Positions 1 to 8,647 of a stretch of 33,825 nt of DNA are shown here, one piece after another (within the stretch, counting starts at the first letter, position 1; each line of letters begins with the position of its first letter). The notes under the pieces are model-generated. The model ran no database searches, was not told the origin of the DNA, and worked only from the letters and a program-made list of their open reading frames with translations. The DNA is from Candidatus Thalassarchaeum betae (GTDB lineage Archaea; Thermoplasmatota; Poseidoniia; Poseidoniales; Thalassarchaeaceae). The translations under genes and the position numbers were made by a program. The stretch covers positions 7,305 through 41,129 of the forward strand of contig JAKUUO010000012.1 of the NCBI GenBank assembly GCA_022448665.1, given 5' to 3'.

Positions 1-461
1 CCCGGCCCCAGATTTGCTGTGAGGTACAGGCCACTGCCGATTCCGATTAGCAAGACACCTGCAAGCACCTGGAAGAGCGCGATTTCGAAACTATCTGGGG
101 TAGGCAGACGGGGTACCATGACCTCGATTGCGGCGGCGATGAAGATGACGTTGAGTATGGTGCCTATTCCTGGCTTCTCCTTCAGGGGAATCCATAGAAA
201 CAGGACGGCTACGCTGACGAGGAAAGTCGCTTGGCCGACAGACCTATCGATATTCTTCGCGATTCCTTCAGCCAGAACCGTCCACGGGGTGTTGCCGATC
301 CCGGCGGCGATTAGGATGGCGTCTCCTGTGCCGAAAATCCAGAGTCCGATAAGTAGGATGGCGAGGGTTTGCGCGCGTGGCCTCGTGGTCATGGGGTCGT
401 CCGCGCTCCACCATGTGAGCGGGACTTCCTTCGCTGGCCTGAGGAGGGGAAGGAGGCGCAT
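1..461 (-). CDS. YczE/YitT-like integral membrane protein, partial (C-terminus beyond left edge)
   Basis: The frame opens at an ATG (complement of 459-461) and runs off the window, so only the first ~153 residues are visible. They hold several hydrophobic helices separated by short loops. The pieces GNTPWTVLAEGIA (first third) and GLYLTANLGPG (at the cut end) resemble the repeated glycine/proline loop signature of the YczE/YitT membrane protein family, whose transport role is poorly defined. The N-terminal ~30 residues are polar and basic before the first helix. It lies 16 bases downstream of cutA on the same strand, so the two are probably co-transcribed. I am confident of the coding frame, moderately so of the family, and claim no substrate. 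Confidence 0.7.
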   Translation of the reverse strand, partial: MRLLPLLRPAKEVPLTWWSADDPMTTRPRAQTLAILLIGLWIFGTGDAILIAAGIGNTPWTVLAEGIAKNIDRSVGQATFLVSVAVLFLWIPLKEKPGIGTILNVIFIAAAIEVMVPRLPTPDSFEIALFQVLAGVLLIGIGSGLYLTANLGP

Positions 462-477
462 GGCCCACGATGGGGCC

Positions 478-792
478 TCAGCCTTGAACCCAATAGGAAT
501 AACCGGATGTGCTACTAGCCTCCCACGCCGCTATCTGCGGTGTGTCGTATGGATGATCGGCGAGAATAGCCTCGATGAGCGCCTCCTTGTTCTCGGCACT
601 GGTCTTAATCTCTAAGCGCCACTCTTCGGAGCTCTGAGTGGCCCCCTCCCAAGAGTATACGGAGGTGATTAGGTCTCTCTGAACGCAAGCGGCGAGGCCG
701 TTTTCGACCAACGCCGCGGACCAAGCGCCGACAATCGCCTCAATCCAGTCCCCTGGAAGGGTGGTCTGGACAATCCAAATGACCTGATTCAT
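478..792 (-). CDS. cutA: CutA1-type divalent-ion tolerance protein
   Basis: A 104-residue protein, the usual size for CutA1, a small trimeric ferredoxin-fold protein linked to copper tolerance in bacteria but of unclear general function. Family segments seen in order are GLAACVQ near residue 32, YSWEG near 46, EEWRLEIKT near 56, HPYDTPQI near 80 and YWVQG at the C-terminus. No signal peptide is present, so it is cytosolic. Its ATG at 792 is followed at 16 bases past the stop by the YczE-like gene, and it is divergent from the geranylgeranyl reductase gene with only 47 bases between the two starts. Confidence 0.9.
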   Translation of the reverse strand: MNQVIWIVQTTLPGDWIEAIVGAWSAALVENGLAACVQRDLITSVYSWEGATQSSEEWRLEIKTSAENKEALIEAILADHPYDTPQIAAWEASSTSGYSYWVQG

Positions 793-839
793 GGCACTGC
801 GAAGGGGTTGAGACGAATCAACTCGATGGCATAGTTTGA

Positions 840-2246
840 ATGTATGAGGTCCCTGAGCCTAGGTACGGTGAGGTCATGCAGGAGTGGACTCTGCCAATCG
901 ATACGGGTGAAATCCCAGAAAGCGGCACTCACTTCGACGTAATCGTTGTCGGGGGAGGGCCGGCGGGTGCAGCGGCTGCCTCATACAACGCGTTGAACGG
1001 TTGCAAGGTCCTGCTCATCGAGAAAGAGGTCTGGCCACGAGACAAGGCATGTGGTGATGCGGTCGGCGGTAAATCGCTCTCTCACGTAGAAGAGTTGGGT
1101 GTGAAGAAGATGGTTGAGGCGACCCCTCATTTCCGTGTCGATTCAATCGTCTTCGGTAGCGCCAACGGATCTGAGGTCCGAGTCATGCTGCCGGAGGAGG
1201 CTTTCGAGAAGATGCAATCCGGCTACGCTCTGCCGAGGGTGCAATTCGACTACATGATGTTCAAGCGAGCTAATGAGTTAGTGTTGGAGGGTGGTGGCTC
1301 GGTGATTCAGGGATTCGCGGTAACAGAGGTCCTGCATGAAGGGGAAGGAGAGGAGGCGAGGGTTGTCGGGGTGACTGGAAAGTTCGGCGGGAAGCGCTCG
1401 GAGGGTCCTGATTACTCGTTCAACGCGCCTCTGACGGTCGGGGCGGCTGGCTACAACTGCCCCGTAGCCACCATGGTGAGCGAGGGGATACACGGTGAGC
1501 CTTTCATGGATAATGAGCACTTCTGCGGCGCCTACCGTGAGTATTGGGAGAACGTCGAGGGATTCTCCGGATCGAGTGGCCCGATCGAGATACACTTCAT
1601 CGAAGGCGTGATTCCCGGATACTTCTGGCTCTTCCCGGTGAGCGAGGGTGTGGTCAATGTTGGGATCGGGATGGTCATAGCCGAGCAACGAAAGCAGAAG
1701 GGGATACGAAAGTCATTCAAGAAGATGCAGAAGTTCGTGACCGAGGAGCATCCCCGATTCAAGAAACGTTTCGCAAACGCCACCCTTGTTGCAGGCTCGG
1801 GGAAGGGTTCGCTGTTGCCCTTCGGTTCGCCGCGCAAGAACCCCTCCTCCTTCCAGCCGCGACGCGTTGCCATGGCCGGTGCGATGTGCATTGGTGATGC
1901 AGCGAGCCTCGTGGACCCATTCAGCGGAGAGGGGATAGGGAACGCATTGGTGAGCGCGAAGATGACGTCGAAGTTCTTCGACCGTCAGACGCACTCAGAC
2001 GGCTTCCCAGAAGAGTCCGCAGTCGAGTACATGACAGAACTTTGGGGTTCCCTGGGTGGAGAATTGACCAACTCTTACAAACTGCAGAAGTTAGTCAAGA
2101 AGAAGCGTCTGATGAACTGGTTCGTCAAAAGGGCCGCCAAGAAGGAAGCGATTAGGGAGATGATGAGTGAGATGATCGCCAGCAAAGAGGAGCAAACGGT
2201 GCTCTGGAGCCCTTGGTTCCTCGTCAAAACCCTGCTCCTGCCATGA
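840..2246 (+). CDS. Geranylgeranyl reductase family flavoprotein (archaeal lipid saturation)
   Basis: A 468-residue FAD oxidoreductase. An N-terminal dinucleotide fold carries GGGPAGAA at residues 38-45 and an acidic residue (E61) at the end of the second strand. PRDKACGDAVGG at 66-77 matches the family P-x-x-K-x-C-G motif, GYFWLFP at 260-266 followed by GVVNVGIG matches the family YxWxFP...GxG motif, and GDAASLVDPFSGEGIGNA at 352-369 is the FAD-binding C-terminal motif. Members reduce double bonds of geranylgeranyl chains, in archaea those of digeranylgeranylglycerophospholipids, with electrons often from ferredoxin. The ATG at 840 is the first available, and M13 at 876 is an alternative. 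The C-terminal ~60 residues are basic and could contact membrane. It heads a plus-strand run with the HAD phosphatase 9 bases downstream. Exact substrate (lipid versus free prenyl diphosphate) cannot be told from sequence. Confidence 0.88.
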   Translation: MYEVPEPRYGEVMQEWTLPIDTGEIPESGTHFDVIVVGGGPAGAAAASYNALNGCKVLLIEKEVWPRDKACGDAVGGKSLSHVEELGVKKMVEATPHFRVDSIVFGSANGSEVRVMLPEEAFEKMQSGYALPRVQFDYMMFKRANELVLEGGGSVIQGFAVTEVLHEGEGEEARVVGVTGKFGGKRSEGPDYSFNAPLTVGAAGYNCPVATMVSEGIHGEPFMDNEHFCGAYREYWENVEGFSGSSGPIEIHFIEGVIPGYFWLFPVSEGVVNVGIGMVIAEQRKQKGIRKSFKKMQKFVTEEHPRFKKRFANATLVAGSGKGSLLPFGSPRKNPSSFQPRRVAMAGAMCIGDAASLVDPFSGEGIGNALVSAKMTSKFFDRQTHSDGFPEESAVEYMTELWGSLGGELTNSYKLQKLVKKKRLMNWFVKRAAKKEAIREMMSEMIASKEEQTVLWSPWFLVKTLLLP

Positions 2247-2252
2247 GGTGAT
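2245..2252 (+). promoter_or_regulatory. Shine-Dalgarno site for the HAD phosphatase
   Basis: GAGGTGAT matches the 16S anti-SD complement and lies 3 bases before the ATG at 2256. It overlaps the stop codon of the upstream reductase gene, indicating translational coupling of the two genes. Confidence 0.6.
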
Positions 2253-2255
2253 TGG

Positions 2256-3041
2256 ATGGCCGAACTGGATGCTTCGCTCGATGGAATCGAGGTGGTGTTC
2301 CTCGACCTCGATGGGACGCTCTACCTCGGCAACCAGCTGGTCGAAGGAGCCTTGGATTTCCTCTCAAGACTGGAGGAGTCGGGCATCCGGAGGTTCTTCC
2401 TCTCCAACAACTCGAGTCGTTCTGTCGCCCAGTACGTCGAGAAGCTACAGGGAATGGGAGTCCCAGCGACATCGGATGATGTTCTGCTCTCCACACACGA
2501 CTTGCTCTCGTGGCTCAGCGTGAACGGCGTTTCGCAGACCTATCTGGTCGGGACAACCGGAATGCGGCAGATGCTTGAGGACGCGGGTGTCTCAACCGAT
2601 TCTACGGATCCGCAGTACGTCGTACTGGGTTACGATACCGAGATCACCTACGAGAAGCTCAGCACGGCTTCCGTTCATCTCCACAGAGGTGTCCCGATGG
2701 TCGCAAGCCACCCGGACACGGTCTGTCCTTCACCTGATGGCGGTCTGCCAGACACGGGGGCTTACATGGAGCTCTTCGAAGCGGCCACGGGGGTCCGCCC
2801 GGAGCATGTGTGCGGAAAGCCGAACGCAGGGATGATCCTGCACAAGGTCGAGTCCCTAGAACTGCGCCCGGAGCAGTGCGCGATGATCGGTGATCGGCTC
2901 TACACGGACATGGAGATGGCAGACAGGGCCGGGGTCCACGGTGTACTGGTGCTCAGTGGGGAGGCCACAATGGAGGAACTCGAGGCTGCTCCGCAGGCCC
3001 CTTCCTTGGTGGTCGGCTCCGTTGACGAGCTGGCTCGATAG
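2256..3041 (+). CDS. HAD superfamily IIA phosphatase (NagD/phosphoglycolate phosphatase-like)
   Basis: 261 residues with the complete HAD motif set: nucleophile and acid/base in DLDGT (D17, D19), motif II SNNSS near residue 50, motif III lysine in CGKPN (K188), and GDRLYTD (D213, D218) for magnesium. The large cap between motifs II and III is the class IIA type found in NagD, p-nitrophenylphosphatase and phosphoglycolate phosphatase. It should hydrolyse a small phosphomonoester in the cytosol, but the substrate cannot be read from sequence. The start at 2256 is supported by a strong ribosome binding site. It is 9 bases from the reductase gene, so an operon is likely, though a link to lipid synthesis is only positional. 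Confidence 0.85.
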   Translation: MAELDASLDGIEVVFLDLDGTLYLGNQLVEGALDFLSRLEESGIRRFFLSNNSSRSVAQYVEKLQGMGVPATSDDVLLSTHDLLSWLSVNGVSQTYLVGTTGMRQMLEDAGVSTDSTDPQYVVLGYDTEITYEKLSTASVHLHRGVPMVASHPDTVCPSPDGGLPDTGAYMELFEAATGVRPEHVCGKPNAGMILHKVESLELRPEQCAMIGDRLYTDMEMADRAGVHGVLVLSGEATMEELEAAPQAPSLVVGSVDELAR

Positions 3042-3080
3042 AGGGAGAAACCCTCAATCACGGCAGCCCCTGCCGAATTC

Positions 3081-4112
3081 GTGAGTGAAGGACTGGTCAC
3101 AGTAACTGGAGCGAGTGGTTTCATCGGCAGCCACATCGTCGCCAACCTGCTAGCCCGCGGGAGGACAGTAAGAGCGACAGTGCGGGATTCCTCTGACCCA
3201 ATTAGAGTCGACCATCTGAAGGCGCTTGCGATGGCCGACGGCGGGAGCCTCGAGATAGTCGAAATGGACCTGTTCGATGCGGCTTCGGTGAACGCCGCCA
3301 TCGCCGGGTGCACCGATCTGATACACACCGCAGCCGCAGTGAGGATCAGTGCCAAGGACCCGCAGAGGCAGATTGTCGACCCGAGCGTGATAGGAACACA
3401 GAATGTGGTTGCGGCAATCGATGCCGCGGGAACGGTCGAGAGGTTCGTGCACACTTCGTCCACCGCCGCCATCAGACCTATGAGGTGGAGAGACGGGGAG
3501 ACGCTGACCACCGAGACCTGGGCTGATGATGCTACGCTCGATGGCAACCCGTACGGACTGGCGAAGGTCGAGGGGGAGCGTGTGGTTAGGAATTGGCACG
3601 CTGCATCAGACCCGCAGACCCGTCCGCGCATGGTGACGATACATCCCAGCGTGGTGTTCGGGCCACCGATGAGCAAGATTCACCTCCGCGGTTCACTCGC
3701 TTTCGTGATGGCGCTCGTCCGACGAGAGTTCCCGGTGGTGCTACCAATGCAGGTCAACATAGTCGATGTGAGGGACGTCGCCGAGGCCCATGTCAGGGCA
3801 TTGACTCAGGGTGAGGACGCCGGTCGCTATCTCACAGTTAGTGGGGACATGCAATTCAAGGACATCTCGCTCGCACTCAGGAAGGCCCACCCTGAACTCA
3901 AGACACCCACATTCACCCTACCGTACCCGGCGGCACTGGTGGTCTCAATCTTCCACAAGAGGCTGAGTCTTGCCTGGGCTCGCCAGCACCTCCGGCGGCG
4001 GTTATACTGGGATGCGACTCCGGCGGAGAGAGATCTAGGGATGACTTGGAGAGCCCCCCAAGAGGCTCTTCTGGACTCTATGCCAGTAATTCTAGAGAAC
4101 GACTGGGTATAG
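3081..4112 (+). CDS. NAD(P)-dependent epimerase/reductase, extended SDR (dihydroflavonol-reductase-like)
   Basis: 343 residues with an N-terminal Rossmann motif GASGFIG at 10-16, an active-site serine region HTSSTAA (S126/S127), and the catalytic YGLAK (Y158, K162). These are hallmarks of extended short-chain dehydrogenases, and the overall pattern is closest to the dihydroflavonol-4-reductase/3-beta-HSD-like branch, which reduces or isomerises hydroxy/keto groups or epimerises nucleotide sugars. The start is a GTG at 3081; no convincing ribosome binding site precedes it, so a nearby alternative cannot be excluded. It follows the HAD gene by 39 bases on the same strand. The substrate is unknown, and a sterol/isoprenoid or sugar substrate would both fit. 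Confidence 0.85.
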   Translation: MSEGLVTVTGASGFIGSHIVANLLARGRTVRATVRDSSDPIRVDHLKALAMADGGSLEIVEMDLFDAASVNAAIAGCTDLIHTAAAVRISAKDPQRQIVDPSVIGTQNVVAAIDAAGTVERFVHTSSTAAIRPMRWRDGETLTTETWADDATLDGNPYGLAKVEGERVVRNWHAASDPQTRPRMVTIHPSVVFGPPMSKIHLRGSLAFVMALVRREFPVVLPMQVNIVDVRDVAEAHVRALTQGEDAGRYLTVSGDMQFKDISLALRKAHPELKTPTFTLPYPAALVVSIFHKRLSLAWARQHLRRRLYWDATPAERDLGMTWRAPQEALLDSMPVILENDWV

Positions 4113-4146
4113 GATTGGTTTTGAACGGGGCTACTAACCGAGTGTC

Positions 4147-5658
4147 GTGACCAGAGTAGCTCACCTGCTCGTGTTGCTGATGCTGAGTTCTACAATCAGC
4201 GGTTGCCTGTGGTGGGGGGAGGACGAGGTCGTCGAAGAGGAAACAGGTCCGTTCGATTTCGATCAAGAGGTGCCAATCACCACGTGGTACCACTACCCCG
4301 GGACGGTGTCGGAGCCCTGGGCTGTCGATGCCACCGATAGTGCTGCGGTGTCTGCGGCAAACATCACAGCAAACCTGAGTGGGAACAGTACCCCCTACTT
4401 CGCCAACGCGACCTACTACGGAACCGGGTTCGACACATTCGAGCCGACCATTGGAGTCACTTCTTCGGGAGCCATCTTCTTCACCAGCTGGAACGGTCTA
4501 GGTGACGGCACTCACATCATCCGCTCACGTGATCAGGGGCAGACATGGGAGGATGTCGGACCGTTCGGGACCGTGGACGAGGACTCGGGGCAGACCCCTA
4601 ACTCCAACGACCCCTACATCTACGTGGACAAGTTCACTGACAGGCTGGTCAAGTTCGACATGCACGCACTCGCTGCTATGTTCGTTGAGTACTCCGACAA
4701 CGACGGGGACTCATGGAGCGTCCCGTACCCCGTCGAGGGGTACTACGTGACCCAAGACCACCAGAGCATCGCCTCGATGCCTCATTCGAACGCGATTTCT
4801 GGGGAGGTCGTCTATGTCTATTGCATCAACACGGGCTCCCCCGCTGCCGGGGCCCAGTGCTCGCGCTCGCTCAACGGCGGGCTGTCGTGGGATGTGCAGA
4901 GGATCGGCTACCCGAGCAGCAGCTTCCCGCAGTGCTCCGGACTGCACGGCCATGTCGCTGGGGGAATCGACGGGGCCGTCTATCGAGGCAACCCGTCATG
5001 CGAGGGTCCGGCGGTGTACCGCTCGCTGGACGGTGGCTATTCATGGACTGAACACACAATCACGACCGAGATCGGGATGCAACAGGGCTGGCACTCTCAT
5101 GAGGTCGCAACCGCCGTGGACGATGCCGGGAACCTCCATGCTACTTGGATCGGCACCGACATGATGCCATGGTACGCCAACTCAAGGGACCAAGGAGACA
5201 CTTGGAGCGAGCCGATGATGGTCGCGGCCCCTGGGGTCAACGAAACCGGTTTTCCCACAGTGTTCGCCGGTGCGGAGGGGCGTGTGGTAGTAGGTTACAT
5301 AGGTGAGGTTAACGATGTCGAGAGCAATGCCTCGAACAGTGGTTGGTCGGGTTACATGGCGATTATGACTGACGCCTTCGCCGAGCGTCCTCTGATTACC
5401 AGTGTGGCCGTGAACCATCCGGATGACCCCTTGGACATCACCTCAGACTGTGGTAACGTCCGCTGCGGCGGCTTCGGCGACTTCATAGACGTCGAAATCG
5501 ATGATGAGGGAAGGCCTTGGATTGCTCTTTCTCACAACACAGGCGGCTTCGAGGAGGCTGTGATAGGTACCCTGACAGAGGGGCCTGCCCTGTATGGGGA
5601 GTTGGCGTACCTGCCTGTGTTACCAGTCGGGGGCAATTCAACCCTCAAGATGGGATGA
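4147..5658 (+). CDS. Secreted lipoprotein with sialidase-like Asp-box repeats, copy 1
   Basis: 503 residues. The N-terminus is a short hydrophobic signal ending in the lipobox-like ISGC, so the mature protein should be lipid-anchored outside the cell with an acidic linker (EDEVVEEE) after the cysteine. At least five Asp-box motifs (S-x-D-x-G-x-T-W type) occur with their S at about residues 127, 183, 241, 293 and 346, each ending in W. This is the mark of a BNR/sialidase-like six-bladed beta-propeller. The catalytic residues of true sialidases are not evident, so binding or degradation of glycans is inference. The start is a GTG at 4147, giving a normal signal peptide. The next gene is a paralogue with the same architecture. 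Acidic, Asn/Thr/Ser-rich composition suits a marine surface protein. Confidence 0.8.
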   Translation: MTRVAHLLVLLMLSSTISGCLWWGEDEVVEEETGPFDFDQEVPITTWYHYPGTVSEPWAVDATDSAAVSAANITANLSGNSTPYFANATYYGTGFDTFEPTIGVTSSGAIFFTSWNGLGDGTHIIRSRDQGQTWEDVGPFGTVDEDSGQTPNSNDPYIYVDKFTDRLVKFDMHALAAMFVEYSDNDGDSWSVPYPVEGYYVTQDHQSIASMPHSNAISGEVVYVYCINTGSPAAGAQCSRSLNGGLSWDVQRIGYPSSSFPQCSGLHGHVAGGIDGAVYRGNPSCEGPAVYRSLDGGYSWTEHTITTEIGMQQGWHSHEVATAVDDAGNLHATWIGTDMMPWYANSRDQGDTWSEPMMVAAPGVNETGFPTVFAGAEGRVVVGYIGEVNDVESNASNSGWSGYMAIMTDAFAERPLITSVAVNHPDDPLDITSDCGNVRCGGFGDFIDVEIDDEGRPWIALSHNTGGFEEAVIGTLTEGPALYGELAYLPVLPVGGNSTLKMG

Positions 5659-5702
5659 CAGGTCGCCGTTCATCTGATGTATGCGTGCCATGACCGCGCA
5701 TC

Positions 5703-7157
5703 GTGCGAACCGTAGCTTGGCTTCTCGTCCTCCTGATGCTATCAGCGCCTCTAGGAGGCTGCTTCGGAGAGGAGGAAGTCGAGGAGATAAAAGAGAATGT
5801 GTTCGATCTGCTCTGTCCCGATGGGATAGCAAACAACACCTGGTACCACTACACGAACGCGACTGACGCAACGAAGGTATCCGATGTGTTCAACGGTACT
5901 TCGGTGTTGGTGGGGAACAACGCGCCTGCTTGCGCCTCCGGCACTTACTACGGCATCGGGATGACTACTTTCGAGCCCACGGTGGGAGTCACTTCAGCGG
6001 ACAACCTCTACATGACCAGTTGGGGTAATGGAGACTCTGGTGCGACAGCCATAGTACGTTGCTCCGGCATGATCGGGATGGCCAATGTAAGCGATTATGT
6101 CTGCGAGGACGTCTACAGCGTCTTCCTACCCGTGGCGAACAGCAACGACCCTTACCTCTACGTCGATCCGTGGACGGATCGTGTGATGAAATTCGACATG
6201 CACGCTCTTCTCGGAATGACTGTGGAGTGGTCAGATAACGAAGGCGAGAGTTGGGTTGGCCCTTCGGTTGCGACAGGATGGTCGGTGCAGGACCATCAGA
6301 CCATCGCATCCTCGCCCTATTCGGCACTCCTGCACCCCACCACCTGGGTGTTCTGCGTCAACGGCAACTACCCCTACCCGGTCTGCGCCGCCAGCAACGA
6401 CGGGGGGTTGTCTTGGGGACCTGAGCTTCCGGGTGCGCCAAACGGCTGCAACAGCGGAGGGCTCACCGGGCACATGATGGGGTCGGAGAACGGCAACTTC
6501 TACCGCGGCAACAGAGGATGCAACGGGGGCGAGGGCTACTCCATCTACCGCAGCACCAACGGGGGCATCACCTGGACAGAGCACCCGCTGCCCACTGAGA
6601 CGACTGGGACGGCAGAGACCTGGAACTTCGAGGAGGCGCAGGTCTACCCTGATTCCGACGATAACGTACACGCGATGTGGATGGGGTCAGACAACATGCC
6701 GTACTACTCCTACTCTACGGACGAAGCAGAGACGTGGAGCGAGCCGATGATGGTCGCCCCACCGATCGGCCTCAACGGAACTGGGTTCCCGGTGCTGACT
6801 GCAGGGGGTCCCGGTCAGGTCGCATTGGGCTATCTGGGGGACTCCGGGGGGGATACGTGGAACGGTTACCTCACGGTCATCACAGACGTGTTCAGTCCGA
6901 TGCCCCTGATGACGACGGTACAGGTCAACGGATGGGGGGACCCGCTCGACACCACTGCTGATTGCGGCTTCAACCGGTGTGGCGGATTCGGGGACTTCAA
7001 TGACATCGTAATCGACCAGTACGGCAGGCCCTGGTTCGGCCTCGCTCACAATGTAGGTGGGGAGATTGGTATCTTCGGGACCATGGCCGTCGGACCGTCA
7101 CTGCGCGGCAACGGCACGCTGACCGAGCTACCTTCTGGAGGGCCGCAGACTCTCTGA
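5703..7157 (+). CDS. Secreted lipoprotein with sialidase-like Asp-box repeats, copy 2
   Basis: 484 residues, paralogous to the preceding gene along its whole length. Both share a lipobox (LGGC here), TWYHY near the N-terminus, FEPTVGVTS, SNDPYLYVD, KFDMHAL, SEPMMVA and the C-terminal CGGFGDF. Asp boxes begin at about residues 177, 231, 284 and 338; the first box of copy 1 has decayed here to a cysteine-containing loop (CSGMIG...YVCED). Extra cysteines suggest extracellular disulfides. The start is a GTG at 5703, which gives the signal peptide; no good ribosome binding site is visible. The pair arose by tandem duplication, and the 44-base gap suggests joint transcription. A function in glycan or particle binding is plausible but unproven. 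Confidence 0.8.
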   Translation: MRTVAWLLVLLMLSAPLGGCFGEEEVEEIKENVFDLLCPDGIANNTWYHYTNATDATKVSDVFNGTSVLVGNNAPACASGTYYGIGMTTFEPTVGVTSADNLYMTSWGNGDSGATAIVRCSGMIGMANVSDYVCEDVYSVFLPVANSNDPYLYVDPWTDRVMKFDMHALLGMTVEWSDNEGESWVGPSVATGWSVQDHQTIASSPYSALLHPTTWVFCVNGNYPYPVCAASNDGGLSWGPELPGAPNGCNSGGLTGHMMGSENGNFYRGNRGCNGGEGYSIYRSTNGGITWTEHPLPTETTGTAETWNFEEAQVYPDSDDNVHAMWMGSDNMPYYSYSTDEAETWSEPMMVAPPIGLNGTGFPVLTAGGPGQVALGYLGDSGGDTWNGYLTVITDVFSPMPLMTTVQVNGWGDPLDTTADCGFNRCGGFGDFNDIVIDQYGRPWFGLAHNVGGEIGIFGTMAVGPSLRGNGTLTELPSGGPQTL

Positions 7158-7199
7158 GTTATTTGGCTCGCAGTTGGCATCAACGAAGATTACGACTAG

Positions 7200-7838
7200 T
7201 CAGAAGACCTCGGGGTACAAGCCATAGGCTTGGTATGCGAAACTCACCGCGAAGCCGAGCATGGCTAGCCCGCAGATGACCATCGCGAAGCGGTACTTGC
7301 GAGGAGACAGCCAGGTGCCACCACCTACGAACAGCCATGCGATCGATGCCTTCACCAGTATGATGGTGATCAGGAAGCAGATGGCGTAGAGAATCGGGGC
7401 GAGTGGTTCCTGCTCGGCTGCCGAGGCCATCAGCGGACCGCCGATGAGGAACCAGAACATGTACACATTGGGATTCAGGAGATTAGTCAGCACTCCACGC
7501 TTGAAAGACCCAGTTGCGTCGTCTTCCGTCTTCCCCGGGTCAGGTGGCTCCAGAGAGAAGCACTCCAGCCCCATTTTGGTCAGAAACAACGCCCCGAGAA
7601 GCGAGATCGAGAACAGGACGTGGGGTTGTGTGGCCATCCAACCTGCTAGGAACAGACTTGCGATTATCATCGGGCCGTCGGTGAAGATGGGGGCCGCGGC
7701 TGTCCACATGCCGGCCTTCAGTCCCTTGGAAAGGGACTCCCTAATCACCATGGTCAGAAGCGGGCCCGGCTTGATGCCTTCGATGATCCCGAGCGCGATC
7801 CCAGCCGCCGCTAGGCTGGCGATCAAATCTGTCTCCAT
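7200..7838 (-). CDS. LysE/RhtB-family amino-acid exporter
   Basis: 212 residues with about six hydrophobic helices. EGIKPGPLLTMV near residue 20 corresponds to the conserved PGP element after helix 1, and LNPNVYMFWFLIGGP in the middle corresponds to the family N-P-K/N re-entrant region. LysE family proteins export amino acids or related small metabolites across the cytoplasmic membrane by proton exchange; the substrate here is not determinable. The ATG at 7838 lies 3 bases after the stop of the Bax-inhibitor gene upstream, a tight operon. It converges on the second lipoprotein gene, with 42 bases between stops and no clear terminator hairpin. Confidence 0.88.
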   Translation of the reverse strand: METDLIASLAAAGIALGIIEGIKPGPLLTMVIRESLSKGLKAGMWTAAAPIFTDGPMIIASLFLAGWMATQPHVLFSISLLGALFLTKMGLECFSLEPPDPGKTEDDATGSFKRGVLTNLLNPNVYMFWFLIGGPLMASAAEQEPLAPILYAICFLITIILVKASIAWLFVGGGTWLSPRKYRFAMVICGLAMLGFAVSFAYQAYGLYPEVF

Positions 7839-7841
7839 ACG

Positions 7842-8597
7842 CTAACGCCTCGAAACGGCTATCTTCGCTAGGAGTTTGAGTATCTCGAGATAGAGCCAGA
7901 TCAGTGTGACCATCAGACCGAAGGCCGCTCTCCACTCCAGTTGTTTGGGGGCCCCTCTCTCCACTCCCTTCTCGATGAAGTCGAAGTCCGCGACCAAACA
8001 GAGTGCTCCTATCCCTACGACGAACAGGGAGAAGGCTATGCCCCATGGTCCCGTGCCGTGAATATACGGCACATGGAACCCGAAGACTGCACCTATGATA
8101 GAAATGAGGTAGATGAGCACGATGGCGACCAACGCCGAAGTGACTGCTATCTGTGTGTTGCGATCCCAAGCGATGAGTCCCGCTCTGTAGATGGCTATCA
8201 TGGCACCGAGTATGAGGAAGGTCAGGAGTGCTGCTAGGATACCAATGCCTGGCAACTCCAAACCGACCTCGAAAAACCATGTAATTCCCCCTAGGGCGAG
8301 GCCTTCCAAAGCAGCGTATGTGCAAATCAACATCGGATTCAAAGAGCCAGAAAAAATCACTATCAAAGCGACGGCTAAACCGCCGAATAATCCAATTAAA
8401 ATCAGGATGGAGGCCTCTGGCATTGAAAAGGCCGTCATCATGGCGGTGGTCGCGGTAATCAAGAGGAGGATACCTGTCTTCTCAGCGACTCCCTCGATGG
8501 ACATCAGGTTGGATTCCTCATCCCACCAATTGGCCTCCTTGTAGGAGCTCTTGTCGAAGGTGGCGTCGGACAGCGCGGGGTTGCCTGAGCGATACAT
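7842..8597 (-). CDS. Bax inhibitor-1/YccA family membrane protein
   Basis: 251 residues from the chosen start, with about seven membrane helices. The N-terminal MYRSGNPALS is the short polar leader typical of the actinobacterial-type branch of this family, and the C-terminal half contains VADFDFIEKGVERGAP, the conserved acidic region (Asp pair) that in BI-1 homologues forms the pH-sensitive calcium leak gate. The role in prokaryotes is unsettled; membrane stress or ion leak is proposed for relatives. I chose ATG 8597 over an upstream TTG at 8627 because it matches the family N-terminus and avoids a TTG start. It lies between uvrA, 50 bases upstream, and the LysE gene. Confidence 0.88.
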   Translation of the reverse strand: MYRSGNPALSDATFDKSSYKEANWWDEESNLMSIEGVAEKTGILLLITATTAMMTAFSMPEASILILIGLFGGLAVALIVIFSGSLNPMLICTYAALEGLALGGITWFFEVGLELPGIGILAALLTFLILGAMIAIYRAGLIAWDRNTQIAVTSALVAIVLIYLISIIGAVFGFHVPYIHGTGPWGIAFSLFVVGIGALCLVADFDFIEKGVERGAPKQLEWRAAFGLMVTLIWLYLEILKLLAKIAVSRR

Positions 8598-8647
8598 TGG
8601 TGATCCTGATGCGGTCCACCTTCTCAAGGCTTAGGCCGGCATCGGGC

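Noticed and set aside
19..615. Plus-strand open frame of 198 codons across the left edge
   Set aside because: It is antisense to the YczE-like gene and cutA, both of which show clear family motifs; the plus-strand translation is low-complexity and basic.
2900..3676. Minus-strand open frame of 258 codons
   Set aside because: Antisense to the HAD and SDR genes; serine/threonine-rich with no motif, as expected for a GC-rich shadow.
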